Numbered from the stretch's first letter, positions 15,728 through 23,525 are shown. The stretch is 27,774 nt of DNA from DATARH01 sp035570495 (GCA_035570495.1 DATMLO010000082.1:1-27774); one strand, 5' to 3'. Notes: generated by a model from the sequence alone, not told the origin. Numbers and translations are program-made.

Positions 15728-16951
15728 ATGACCGATGCCGCCCATCAGCTGAATTGCCTCGCCGGCGTCCGCGTGCTCGACCTGACGCAATTCGAAGCCG
15801 GGCCGACCTGCACCGAGGTCATGGCGCAGCTGGGCGCCGAGGTGGTCAAGGTCGAAAACCCGCGCGGCGGCGAGCCGGGCCGCATCCTCGGCGCCGGCCC
15901 CAAGCCGGGCGCCGACGCCTATTATTTCATGGTCTACAACGCCAACAAAAAGTCGGTGACGGTGAACCTCAAGTCGCCGCGCGGCATCGCGCTGGTCAAG
16001 GAGATGGCAGCGAAGGCCGACGTCTTTATCGAGAACATGGCGCCCGGCACGATCGAGAAACTGGGGCTCGGCTACGACGTGCTGTCGAAGCTCAACCCGC
16101 GGCTCATCTATGCCCAGGTCAAAGGCTTTGGCGAGGGCAGCCCCTATGAGCACAACCTCGCGTTTGACATGATCGCCCAGGCGGCGGGCGGCAACATGGC
16201 GATCACCGGCGAATATGGCGGCCGGCCGATCCGGCCCGGCGCGACGCTCGGTGACACCGGTACCGGCATGCTGATGTGCATCGCGGTCATCAGCTCGCTC
16301 TACGAGCGCAACACCACCGGCAAGGGCCGCCGCCTGCAGGTCGCGATGCAGGACGCGCAGCTCAATTACACGCGCGGCTCGTTCGTCAATTACGCGCGCA
16401 CCGGCAAGCCGCAGGAGCGCGGCCGCGCCGGCTTCGGCGGACCACCGCCGTCGGACATCTTCCCCTGCAAACCGGGCGGGCCGAACGATTGGGTCTATGT
16501 GTTCAATTCACACAACAACCCCGAGCATTGGCGGCGCACCGCGACGATCATGGGCAAGCCCGAATGGGCCGATGACCCCGAGTTCCTCGACCGCGACAAG
16601 CGCATGGCCCGCGGCGACGAGGTCAACGCGATGGTGACGGCGTGGTGCCAACAGCACACCAAGAAGGAGGCGATGGAGATTCTCGGCAAGGCCGGGATTC
16701 CGGCGGGCGCGGTCTACGATACCGGCGACCTGCTGTCCGAACCGACCTTCCAGAGCCGTGGCATCATCCAGACCCAGCGCCACCCCAACGGCGATTTTCG
16801 CATGCCGACCTTCCCGGTCCGCTTTGACGGCAAGCCGCCCGAAATCACCCGCTCGCCGCTTCTCGGCGAGCACACGCAAGAGGTGTTCGACTCGTGGCTC
16901 GGCCTCGGCGCCGGTGACGTGAAGGGCCTCAAGGACGAGGGTGTGATCTAG
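15728..16951 (+). CDS. CaiB/BaiF family CoA-transferase (formyl-CoA transferase-like)
   Basis: A 407-residue class III CoA-transferase. It opens with LAGVRVLDLTQFEAGPTCTEVMAQLGAEVVKVE, has NANKKSVTVNLKSPRG and DVFIENMAPGTIEKLGLGYD, and the acyl-accepting Asp at about 147 in NLAFDMIAQAAGG. The GFGEGSPY and the flexible Gly-rich PPPSDIFPCKPGG loop resemble formyl-CoA:oxalate transferases, but a decarboxylase partner (Oxc) is absent, so another acid pair is likely. ATG 15728 is preceded by GAGGGAG. Its stop TAG at 16949-16951 is in the same frame as the following methyltransferase sequence, with only sense codons between. A second, less similar CoA-transferase is at 3620-4810. Confidence 0.95.
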   Translation: MTDAAHQLNCLAGVRVLDLTQFEAGPTCTEVMAQLGAEVVKVENPRGGEPGRILGAGPKPGADAYYFMVYNANKKSVTVNLKSPRGIALVKEMAAKADVFIENMAPGTIEKLGLGYDVLSKLNPRLIYAQVKGFGEGSPYEHNLAFDMIAQAAGGNMAITGEYGGRPIRPGATLGDTGTGMLMCIAVISSLYERNTTGKGRRLQVAMQDAQLNYTRGSFVNYARTGKPQERGRAGFGGPPPSDIFPCKPGGPNDWVYVFNSHNNPEHWRRTATIMGKPEWADDPEFLDRDKRMARGDEVNAMVTAWCQQHTKKEAMEILGKAGIPAGAVYDTGDLLSEPTFQSRGIIQTQRHPNGDFRMPTFPVRFDGKPPEITRSPLLGEHTQEVFDSWLGLGAGDVKGLKDEGVI

Positions 16952-17032
16952 TCGGGTACGAGCCGTATACGCCAGGCTGCCGATCAGCGGACGTATTGGG
17001 AGCGCGCCGGAACCGCGGGCTATGGCGAAGCA

Positions 17033-17689
17033 ATGTTCGCCAGCAGCCTTGTCGAGCAGCACCTCAGGCTCCGGCTGTGGGGCGTTGCGGTCGAGATCGG
17101 CCGACAGTTGGGGCTCGACGCCGACGCCCGCGTGCTGGATCTGGGGTGCGGTGACGGCGCCTTTGCCAATCACACGCTGGCAGCGAATTTTGCCGCGGTC
17201 GACGGCTTCGATTTTTCCGAGGCGGCGATCCGGCGCGCCACGGAGAACGCGGCCGGGGCGCACATGCGCTTTGCCGCGCGTGACGTGACCCGGATCGATT
17301 TCACCGAGCTGCCACACTACGACGGCGCCTTCCTGATCGGCATCCTGCATCATGTGAAGCCGGTGGCGCCGGCGATCCTCAAGGGCTTGCGCGGCAATAC
17401 CGGCCGGGTCGTCGTGCTCGAGCCCAATGGCGGCCATGTGGTGCGCAAGCTCCTCGAGCTGACCCCGTCCTACCGCGCGGCTGGTGAGGACAGTTTTCGC
17501 CGCTCGCGCCTATTGCGGCTCTTCGCGGAGGCGGGCTATCGAACCGTGGTGTCGCGGCGTCTCAACCTGTTTCCGAATTTCACGCCGCAGACAGCGTTCC
17601 GTCTGCTGCGCTGGCTGGAACCGCTGGTCGAGGCGACACCGGTGCTGCGAGCCTTGTGCACGGTCGACATGTACGGGCTAGAAGCTTAG
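17033..17689 (+). CDS. Class I SAM-dependent methyltransferase, apparent N-terminus lost
   Basis: From ATG 17033 there are 218 residues of a class I methyltransferase: motif I VLDLGCGDGAFAN (34-46), FDFSEAAIRRA for motif II, YDGAFLIGILHHV for motif IV, and VVVLEPNGG for the next strand. The same frame upstream reads DQRTYWERAGTAGYGEA, which looks like the normal family start (a Y-W-x-x-x-G-x-x-Y head before M-x-x-S). That segment runs back without ATG, GTG or TTG to the CoA-transferase stop TAG at 16949. So either translation starts at 17033 and loses about 15-25 family residues, or start or recoding signals are non-standard, or the start codon has mutated away. No strong ribosome site precedes 17033. 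Substrate unknown. Confidence 0.82.
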   Translation: MFASSLVEQHLRLRLWGVAVEIGRQLGLDADARVLDLGCGDGAFANHTLAANFAAVDGFDFSEAAIRRATENAAGAHMRFAARDVTRIDFTELPHYDGAFLIGILHHVKPVAPAILKGLRGNTGRVVVLEPNGGHVVRKLLELTPSYRAAGEDSFRRSRLLRLFAEAGYRTVVSRRLNLFPNFTPQTAFRLLRWLEPLVEATPVLRALCTVDMYGLEA

Positions 17690-17700
17690 CCAAGCATTCG

Positions 17701-17916
17701 TCAGCCCTCGTCGCGCGCCTCGCGCATCTGGCGGAGCAAATCGCGGACGCTGCGCGCGGTGCGCAGCTTGCGGCCGATATCGGGGGCGAGCCGCAGATCA
17801 CCCGCGGCGTCGAGCCAGCCCGCCTCGGTATCGGGCGGCAGCTCGCGCATGACCTCGGCAAAGGCGCGAAAGATCGCCTCGACCTGATGCGCTTCGAGCC
17901 GCCGTTCTGTCGCCAC
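17701..17916 (-). CDS. Conserved-looking small hypothetical protein (71 aa)
   Basis: A 71-residue charged, helical protein beginning MATERRLEAHQVEAIFRAFAEVMRE and ending RDLLRQMREARDEG. GTG 17916 has GGAG seven bases before it. Leu and Arg heptad-like spacing in both halves suggests a helical bundle, with a central acidic turn (DTEAGWLDAAGD). No cysteines, signal or membrane segment. I do not recognise the family. It lies alone between the methyltransferase (convergent, 11 bases apart) and the radical SAM gene (same strand, 111 bases upstream). It may share the radical SAM transcript, though the gap could hold its own promoter. Confidence 0.6.
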   Translation of the reverse strand: MATERRLEAHQVEAIFRAFAEVMRELPPDTEAGWLDAAGDLRLAPDIGRKLRTARSVRDLLRQMREARDEG

Positions 17917-18027
17917 GCCTCGTCTCCGCCTTGCCTACGGCATACCATAGCGGAATTGGCCTTGCGGGTCGCCGATGCGTGTTCCGCCTGATATTGCTGG
18001 AAAATAACAGGCGATCGGCGGAGCGGA

Positions 18028-19116
18028 TCAGAACAATGCCAGTTGCTTGGTCTCCTTTTGCGGGGCGCGGAACAGCGACGTATCGAGCGGCTCAGTGTGG
18101 CGGCGAGCGAGGTCGAGGCGGCGCGCCGCCCGGTCAAAGCGCATCCCCAACAAGTCGGCATAAGGGCCGTATCCGATCATCCGACGGCCCCAATTCGAAT
18201 CATAAATCTTGCCGCCGTGGCTTTGCGCGACGAGCGACAGCACGTGCGCTGCCTTGTTGGGAAAATGCGTCTCGAGCCATTCCTTGAAAAGGTCTTTCAA
18301 CTCCAGTGGCAGACGCAGCATCGTATAAGCGGCGGTGGTCGCGCCGGCCTCCTTACCCGCGGCAAGGATGTCCTCCATCTCGGCGTCGTTGAGCGCCGGG
18401 ATCATCGGCGCCGACATGATCCCTGTCGGAATGCCGGCTTTGGCGAGCGCGACGATAGTTTCGAGCCGGCGCTGTGGGGTCGCCGCGCGCGGCTCCATGA
18501 CGCGCGCGAGGCTCCGGCCGAGCGTCGTCACCGACACCGCGACGCAGGCGAGACGTTGCGCGGCCATCTCCGCGAGAATGTCGATATCGCGCTGGATCAG
18601 CGCGCCCTTGGTGACGATCGTCACCGGGTGGCGAAAATCGCGCAGCACCTCGAGGATCGAGCGCATGACCTCGAGCTTCTTTTCGGACGGCTGATAGGGG
18701 TCGGTGTTGGTGCCGATCGCGATCGGCCGGCAGGCATAGCCCTTTTTTGAGAGCTCGGCGGTGAGCAGCGCCGCCGCCTGCGGCTTGTAGAAAATCCGGG
18801 TTTCGAAATCGAGGCCGGGCGACAGACCGAGAAAGGCGTGGCTTGGCCGCGCGAAGCAATAGATGCAGCCGTGCTCGCAGCCGCGATAAGGGTTGATCGA
18901 GCGGTCGAAGCCGATATCGGGCGAGGTGTTGCGCGCAATGATCGTCCGCGTCGAATCCACCGAAAGGATGGTACTGAGCGGCACCGGCTCGGGCTCGGCG
19001 CCGGGGACGCTCCACCCGTCGTCGAAGGCGACGCGCTCCTCGTGCTCAAAGCGCCCGCTGGCGTTGCTGGCGGCGCCGCGGCCCTTGCGCGGCAGGGGGT
19101 TGGCCGGCATATCCAT
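18028..19116 (-). CDS. PA0069-family radical SAM protein
   Basis: A 362-residue radical SAM enzyme. The [4Fe-4S] motif C-x3-C-x2-C is Cys80, Cys84, Cys87 in INPYRGCEHGCIYCFARPSHAF. This, with IAIGTNTDPYQPSEKKLEVMRSILEVL, TKGALIQRDIDIL and MSAPMIPALNDAEMEDILAAG, is the signature of the SPL-like PA0069 group (related to spore photoproduct lyase by sequence, function unknown). The Arg/Lys-rich head MDMPANPLPRKGRGAASNASGRF is also typical. ATG 19116 was chosen; ATG 19110 is two codons later and neither has a clear ribosome site. It is divergent from the glycosyltransferase at 19138 with only 21 bases between starts, so their promoters must lie inside each other's coding region. Confidence 0.93.
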   Translation of the reverse strand: MDMPANPLPRKGRGAASNASGRFEHEERVAFDDGWSVPGAEPEPVPLSTILSVDSTRTIIARNTSPDIGFDRSINPYRGCEHGCIYCFARPSHAFLGLSPGLDFETRIFYKPQAAALLTAELSKKGYACRPIAIGTNTDPYQPSEKKLEVMRSILEVLRDFRHPVTIVTKGALIQRDIDILAEMAAQRLACVAVSVTTLGRSLARVMEPRAATPQRRLETIVALAKAGIPTGIMSAPMIPALNDAEMEDILAAGKEAGATTAAYTMLRLPLELKDLFKEWLETHFPNKAAHVLSLVAQSHGGKIYDSNWGRRMIGYGPYADLLGMRFDRAARRLDLARRHTEPLDTSLFRAPQKETKQLALF

Positions 19117-19137
19117 GCCGCGAACTCTAAACACAGA

Positions 19138-19827
19138 ATGAGAACAATACAAGAACATAATCGCATCTCCGCCGTGATCCCGGTGCTCAACGCGGCGGCG
19201 GAGCTTCCCCATACGCTGGCGATCCTCCAGGACGCCGCGCTGATCAGTGAGATCGTCGTCGTCGATGGCGGGTCGCAAGACGACAGCGTCGCGATCGCGC
19301 GGGAAGCGGGCGCCAAAATCATCGAGACGCCGCGCGGCCGCGGCACCCAGCTTGCTGCGGGAAGCGTAGCGGCGAAGGGCGACTGGCTGCTGTTTCTCCA
19401 TGCCGATTGCCGGCCGCTTCCCGGCTGGGAGGAAAGCGTTCGGGTGTTCATCGCCGGATCTCACGATAAAGCCGGCTATTTCGACCTGGCGCTCGATGAC
19501 ATGGCGCCGGCGGCGCGGCGGCTCGAACGCATCGTCGCCTGGCGCAGCCGGTTGCTGGCCCTGCCCTATGGCGACCAGGGGCTACTGGTCTCGCGGCCAC
19601 TCTATCAGGCGATCGGCGGCTACGCGGCGATCCCGCTGATGGAGGATGTCGATATCGTCCGCCGGCTCGGCCGCGCACGGCTGGGGCCGATCGGCGCGAC
19701 GATGCTCGCGTCGGCGCGACGCTATCGCCGCGACGGGTATTGGCGGCGGCCGCTGCGCAATCTCATGTGCCTGGCGCTCTATTTTGCCGGGGTTAGCCCC
19801 GCGAAGATCGCGAAGCTTTATGGGTAA
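19138..19827 (+). CDS. TIGR04283-type glycosyltransferase family 2 (rSAM/selenodomain-associated transferase 2)
   Basis: A 229-residue GT-A fold glycosyltransferase. It has the family entry RISAVIPVLNAAAELPHTLA, the nucleotide-binding EIVVVDGGSQDDSVAIA, the GRGTQLAAGSVAAKGDWLLFLHADCRP segment with the metal-binding DxD equivalent at HAD, and YGDQGLLVSRPLYQAIGGYAAIPLMEDVDIVRRL. TIGR04283/TIGR04282 pairs occur with arsenosugar-type radical SAM clusters (ArsS) in many bacteria; ArsS and ArsM are not in this window. ATG 19138 gives the standard length. The next transferase gene follows after an intervening hairpin pair. Cytoplasmic or membrane-peripheral. Confidence 0.92.
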   Translation: MRTIQEHNRISAVIPVLNAAAELPHTLAILQDAALISEIVVVDGGSQDDSVAIAREAGAKIIETPRGRGTQLAAGSVAAKGDWLLFLHADCRPLPGWEESVRVFIAGSHDKAGYFDLALDDMAPAARRLERIVAWRSRLLALPYGDQGLLVSRPLYQAIGGYAAIPLMEDVDIVRRLGRARLGPIGATMLASARRYRRDGYWRRPLRNLMCLALYFAGVSPAKIAKLYG

Positions 19828-19840
19828 GAACACCGCTCCT

Positions 19841-19920
19841 TCCATCCCGGCGAAGGCCGGGATCCATCCAGCAGCCTTTCGGGCGGTCGAAAGATGGTCC
19901 CCGGCCTACGCCGGGGTGGT
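19841..19920. repeat. Paired inverted hairpins (CCCGGC-GAAG-GCCGGG family)
   Basis: Stem-loop CCCGGC-GAAG-GCCGGG at 19846-19861 and CCCCGGC-CTAC-GCCGGGG at 19899-19916. Flanks CCATC and GATGG mark opposite orientation (CATCCCGGCGAAGGCCGGGA against CCCCGGCCTACGCCGGGGTG). The same composite, with different loop bases, occurs at 21211-21290. It lies between the two transferase genes. Confidence 0.8.
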
Positions 19921-19929
19921 GCGTGAGCA

Positions 19930-20502
19930 ATGAAGAGGACGCTGATCCTCTTTTTTCGCGAACCGCGGCTCGGCGCCGGCAAAAAACGGCTCGCGCACGA
20001 CATCGGCGCCGTCGCGGCAGTCAATTTCGAGCGGCTGATGCTGGCGCGGAGCCTGCGTCGGCTCGGCCGCGACCGCCGCTGGAGCTTGCGTCTCGCGGTG
20101 ACGCCGGATCGCGCCACGCGGCGCTGGCCGGGAGCAATGGCGCAGGGCCGAGGCGATCTTGGCCTGCGGATGCGCCGGGCGCTGGCGGCCTGCCCGCCTG
20201 GCCCAAAGCTGCTCGTTGGCAGTGACATTCCCGGCTTGACCGCGAGCCATATAGCGGCCGCCTTCGCGCTACTCGGCCGGCACGACATCGTATTCGGCCC
20301 GGCGAATGACGGCGGATATTGGTTGGTCAGTTGCCGGCATCGGGTGCCGGATTTCGGACGGGTGCGCTGGTCGAGCCCGCGCGCGCTTTCGGACACCTTG
20401 GCCAATTTGCCGCGATCGCTGTCGGTCGGCTTCGCCGCGACCCTCGACGATGTCGACGACGGCGACGCCTATCGCCGCGTTGTCTTCAGGCGACGACTCT
20501 AG
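19930..20502 (+). CDS. TIGR04282-type glycosyltransferase (rSAM/selenodomain-associated transferase 1)
   Basis: A 190-residue nucleotidyl/glycosyltransferase-like protein (DUF2064/CofC-like fold). It has FFREPRLGAGKKRLAHDIGAVAAVNF, GLRMRRALAACPPGPKLLVGSDIPGLTASHIAAAFALL, and DIVFGPANDGGYWLVSCRH. The SDIPGL and GPANDGGYWL segments are the family's substrate-loop hallmarks. ATG 19930 is chosen for length; the hairpin repeat ends 10 bases earlier and no clear ribosome site is seen. Together with the TIGR04283 gene upstream it forms the usual pair. Its stop shares CTAG (20499-20502) with the convergent oxygenase. Confidence 0.9.
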   Translation: MKRTLILFFREPRLGAGKKRLAHDIGAVAAVNFERLMLARSLRRLGRDRRWSLRLAVTPDRATRRWPGAMAQGRGDLGLRMRRALAACPPGPKLLVGSDIPGLTASHIAAAFALLGRHDIVFGPANDGGYWLVSCRHRVPDFGRVRWSSPRALSDTLANLPRSLSVGFAATLDDVDDGDAYRRVVFRRRL

Positions 20503-21197
20503 GCAGCGTCGTGAAAGATGACGCCGAGCGTAAAGCGCCGGCCGGAACGTAGCCGGCTGACGCCGTGGCGCATCGTCACCCGGTAAAAGCCTCGCGCGCC
20601 GGCGACCGGGCGATGATTGACCGGGAAGATCACCGCGTCGCCTTGGGCGAGCGGCACGACCTCGCCCTTCGACTGGCGGCGCGGACGCTGCTCGACGAGC
20701 AGGAATTCGCCGCCGGCAAAATCCTCACCCGGCCGAGACAGCAGTACCGTCGCCTGCAGCGGGAACACCAGCTCGCCATAGAGATCCTGGTGAAGGCAGT
20801 TGTAATCGCCCGGCCCGTATTTGAGGATCAGCGGAGTCGGTCGCCGCTGCCCGGCCGCGTGGCAGCGCGCGAGATAGGCGTCGAGCGTCGACGGGAAATT
20901 CGGCTCAAACCGGAGCTGCTCGGCCCAATTGTTGGCGACGGGCGCGAGGCGCGGGTAAAGGCTACGGCGTAGCTTTTCGACGACACCCGGCAGCGGGTAG
21001 GCGAGGTATTTGTACTCGCCTTCGCCAAAGCCGTGCCTCGCCATGACCACCCGGCTACGGAATGGGTCGCGCTCGTCATAGAGCGCGACAAGATCGCGGC
21101 ATTCTTCCGGGCCGAGAAGACCCGGAAGGATCGCGTATCCGTCACGGTCGAGGGCAGCAGAGAGGTCGGTTTCCGAGATTTGCATGTGTGCGGTCAT
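20499..21197 (-). CDS. 2OG-Fe(II) oxygenase family protein (prolyl 4-hydroxylase-like, COG3826 type)
   Basis: A 232-residue iron/2-oxoglutarate oxygenase. The iron motif His136-x-Asp138 is in YNCLHQDLYGELVFPLQATVLLS, the distal His is in MRHGVSRL (His211), and the co-substrate Arg lies in SRLRSGRRFTLGVIFH. N-terminal DRDGYAILPGLLGPEECRDLVALYDE is the common family entry. ATG 21197 follows GGAAGGG. It lies 103 bases downstream of ada on the same strand, across a hairpin repeat, reminiscent of ada-alkB, but its motifs differ from AlkB. A role in alkylation damage is a hypothesis. Alternatives are amino-acid or protein hydroxylation. Confidence 0.9.
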   Translation of the reverse strand: MTAHMQISETDLSAALDRDGYAILPGLLGPEECRDLVALYDERDPFRSRVVMARHGFGEGEYKYLAYPLPGVVEKLRRSLYPRLAPVANNWAEQLRFEPNFPSTLDAYLARCHAAGQRRPTPLILKYGPGDYNCLHQDLYGELVFPLQATVLLSRPGEDFAGGEFLLVEQRPRRQSKGEVVPLAQGDAVIFPVNHRPVAGARGFYRVTMRHGVSRLRSGRRFTLGVIFHDAA

Positions 21198-21210
21198 GAC
21201 CTGCCCTTCC

Positions 21211-21290
21211 TACCACCCCGGCAAAAGCCGGGGCCCATCTATCTGTCTTTCGAAAAGCTGATAAATGGGTCCCGGCCTCCGCCGGGATGG
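21211..21290. repeat. Paired inverted hairpins (same family as 19841-19920)
   Basis: CCCCGGC-AAAA-GCCGGGG at 21216-21233 and CCCGGC-CTCC-GCCGGG at 21271-21286, with flanks ACCAC...CCCAT and ATGGG...GGATGG. Located between ada and the oxygenase gene, so on their presumed common transcript the folded hairpins could stabilise upstream mRNA or reduce expression of the second gene. Confidence 0.8.
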
Positions 21291-21300
21291 CGGAAGAGAT

Positions 21301-22365
21301 TTACTCTGCGGCTGCGTCGGTGGCCGCAGTGCTTTCAGCGGCGAGCAATTTCTGCTTGCGCTCTACGCCCCAGCGGTACCCGGTCAGATCGCCGCTCTTG
21401 CCGATGATGCGGTGGCACGGCACCAAGAGAGCCAGTTTGTTGGCGGCGCAGGCGGCGGCGACCGCGCGCACCGCCTTTGGCTGGCCCAGCGCCTGCGCGA
21501 TTTCGGTATAGGTCGCGGTCTTGCCGGGTGGCACTTTTTGCAGCGCACGCCAGACCCGCGCCTGAAACGCCGTGCCGCGAATATCGAGCGGCAGGTCGGG
21601 CTGCTCGTGCGGGTCGGTCACAAAGCGCACGATCCGCTCGGCCCAGGAAGCGAGCCGCGAGTCGGCCGGCCAGATCAACGCGGCCGGGAAGCGACGGCGC
21701 AAATCGGCTTCGAGCGGCGCCTTGTCGTCGCCGAGCGCAGTCATGCAGATGCCACGCTCGGTGGCCGCGACCAAGGCCCAGCCGAGCGCCGTCTTGACGC
21801 AGGTGAAGCGGATCGTCTCGCCGCGCCCGCCATTGCGTCGCGCCGCCGGGGTCATGCCGAGCCCCGACGGCGCCGCCTCATAGGCCCGCGAGCTGGCGCC
21901 AAAGCCGGAAGCGTAGACCGCCTCGGCCACGTGATCGCCGGCGTCGAGCCGGTCGGCGAAGCGACCGAGCCGATGCGCCTTGCCCCATTCGCGCGGGGTC
22001 GCACCGGTGATCTGCTTGAAGACGCGGTGAAAATGATAGCGGCTGATGCCCGCGGCGCTCGCCAGCTCGTCGAGGCTCGGCAGCGCATCGCTTTCGCGGA
22101 TCAGCGCGCAGGCGCGCCCGACCGCGGCGATGTGGCGATCGGCTTGGGAGCCCTCCGTCGGCCGGCAGCGCTTGCACGCGCGGAAGCCAGCGGCCTCCGC
22201 CTCCGCGTTCGTGCGATAGAACGCGACGTTCTTCCGCAGCGGCTGACGCGAGGCACAGCCCGGCCGGCAATAGACACCAGTCGTCTTGGTCGAATAGACC
22301 CACTGCCCGTCCTGCGATACGTCATGCACGCGGACCGCTTCCCAGCACTTCTCTTCGTTCAACAT
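21301..22365 (-). CDS. ada: Ada: bifunctional transcriptional activator / O6-methylguanine-DNA methyltransferase
   Basis: Adaptive-response protein of 354 residues, the same length as the E. coli protein. The N-terminal zinc domain has Cys33, Cys37 (VYCRPGCASR), Cys64 and Cys67 (CKRC); Cys33 would accept methyl groups from phosphotriesters. An AraC-type HTH spans about 85-180 (SLDELASAAGISRYHFHRVFKQITGATPREW). The C-terminal methyltransferase carries the acceptor Cys317 in VPCHRIIG, preceded by GTAFQARVWRALQKVPPGKTATYTEIA. ATG 22365 is chosen over 22389 because GAGGAGAG precedes it. It repairs O6-methylguanine and, when methylated, activates its own regulon. Followed by the oxygenase gene. 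Confidence 0.97.
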   Translation of the reverse strand: MLNEEKCWEAVRVHDVSQDGQWVYSTKTTGVYCRPGCASRQPLRKNVAFYRTNAEAEAAGFRACKRCRPTEGSQADRHIAAVGRACALIRESDALPSLDELASAAGISRYHFHRVFKQITGATPREWGKAHRLGRFADRLDAGDHVAEAVYASGFGASSRAYEAAPSGLGMTPAARRNGGRGETIRFTCVKTALGWALVAATERGICMTALGDDKAPLEADLRRRFPAALIWPADSRLASWAERIVRFVTDPHEQPDLPLDIRGTAFQARVWRALQKVPPGKTATYTEIAQALGQPKAVRAVAAACAANKLALLVPCHRIIGKSGDLTGYRWGVERKQKLLAAESTAATDAAAE

Positions 22366-22556
22366 CGTCTCTCTCCTCGGCATTCTCATAGCGAGGAAGA
22401 TGGGGCAATCGCCGGCTAGTCTCTATCCGGCCATTGCTTTCTAATTCGACGCTCGCAAGTCATCACCCGGACGCACCCCTGTTGCACGCGCGGAATACAA
22501 GTAACATGGTTGCGCGCTGACGGCGTAGCGAGAGGCCAACACACGGAGAGGCAGGC

Positions 22557-23525
22557 ATGGTAGCCAATTACAGCATATGTCTCGGAACGGCCGGCTGGGG
22601 TATGTGGCACAGCCCGGACGCCGGTCAGTCGTGGACCCGGCATCGCGCGCCTTTTCCCTTGAACAGCCGCATCCAGGCGTTGGCCGCTCACCCGACGCAA
22701 CCGCACACGGTTTTCGCCGGCGGCGATACGGGGCTGTTCGTGACCCATGATGGCGGCGCGAAGTGGGAGCGCATCGGCGCGCAAGGCGATCTGCCGACGA
22801 TCTGGTCGCTCACGGTTGATCCTGTCGATCCCGATATCCTCTTCGCGGGGACGCGTCCGGCCGGGGTCTATCGCTCGCGCGACGGCGGACAGCAGTGGGA
22901 AAGGCTCGCCGTCGATATCGCACCAGAATGCTCGATCGGCACGCCGTTTGTGACCGGCATCGTCGTCGACCCCGACGATCACCAGATGGTCTGGGCGGGA
23001 GTCGAGATCGACGGCGTCTTTCGCAGCGTCGACGGCGGCGATACCTGGACGCACCAGAAGACGGGCCTCTACGACCCGGATATCCATTCCGTGGCGATCG
23101 CGCAGACGCAACCCAAGCGAATCTACGCCAGCACGGCGCGCGAGGTGTTTGTCAGCGACAATCTCGGCGAGACGTGGCAATCCCTGGAGATCAGGGAAAA
23201 ATGGCCGCTGCCCTACGCGCGCGGGCTCGCGGTCAAGACCGATGACCCGCATGTGCTGTTCGCCGGCTGCGGCGAGACGACGACCGGCGAGACGGGCTAC
23301 GTGCTGCGCACCAAGGATTACGGCCAACGCTGGGAGGTTCTGACGCTTCCCAGTCAGCCGAACGGCACGATGTGGGGCCTGGCGACGCATCCCGCCGACG
23401 CCAACCGGATCGTCGCGTTCAGCCTGTTCGGCGAAGTCTACGTCACCGAGAATGCTGGCGGATCGTGGCGCAAGATCGGCCGCGAATTCGGCGAAATCAG
23501 GACTGCGGCCTGGGTGCCGAACTAG
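22557..23525 (+). CDS. Beta-propeller protein with seven Asp-box (BNR/sortilin-like) repeats
   Basis: A 322-residue all-beta protein. Seven Asp-box motifs of the form S-x-D-x-G-x-x-W are evenly spread: SPDAGQSW (19-26), THDGGAKW (63-70), SRDGGQQW (107-114), SVDGGDTW (157-164), SDNLGETW (200-207), TKDYGQRW (252-259) and TENAGGSW (297-304), every 43-52 residues. That predicts a seven-bladed propeller like the glycosyl hydrolase BNR/HCF136-type proteins. No signal peptide is visible (MVANYSICLGTAGWGMWHS), unlike many exported propellers, so it may be cytoplasmic. No catalytic function is evident. ATG 22557 has GGAGAGG upstream. Divergent from ada, 191 bases between starts; I saw no convincing Ada box there. 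Confidence 0.9.
   Translation: MVANYSICLGTAGWGMWHSPDAGQSWTRHRAPFPLNSRIQALAAHPTQPHTVFAGGDTGLFVTHDGGAKWERIGAQGDLPTIWSLTVDPVDPDILFAGTRPAGVYRSRDGGQQWERLAVDIAPECSIGTPFVTGIVVDPDDHQMVWAGVEIDGVFRSVDGGDTWTHQKTGLYDPDIHSVAIAQTQPKRIYASTAREVFVSDNLGETWQSLEIREKWPLPYARGLAVKTDDPHVLFAGCGETTTGETGYVLRTKDYGQRWEVLTLPSQPNGTMWGLATHPADANRIVAFSLFGEVYVTENAGGSWRKIGREFGEIRTAAWVPN

Noticed and set aside
13900..16149. 749-residue plus-strand frame
   Set aside because: Crosses the methyltransferase in a wrong frame, the antisense of the binding protein, and a wrong frame of the CoA-transferase; Arg-rich shadow in high-GC DNA.
17656..17991. 111-residue plus-strand frame opposite the 71-residue gene
   Set aside because: Overlaps the end of the methyltransferase and lacks a ribosome site; the minus-strand frame has a GGAG-preceded GTG and better composition.
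22390..22556. Possible Ada box from the GTTGC-ACGCGC and GTTGC-GCGC near-repeats between ada and the propeller
   Set aside because: Too short and GC-biased to separate from background; does not match the E. coli Ada box.
22416..23390. 324-residue minus-strand frame opposite the propeller
   Set aside because: Shadow of the Asp-box protein; Arg-rich with no motif.
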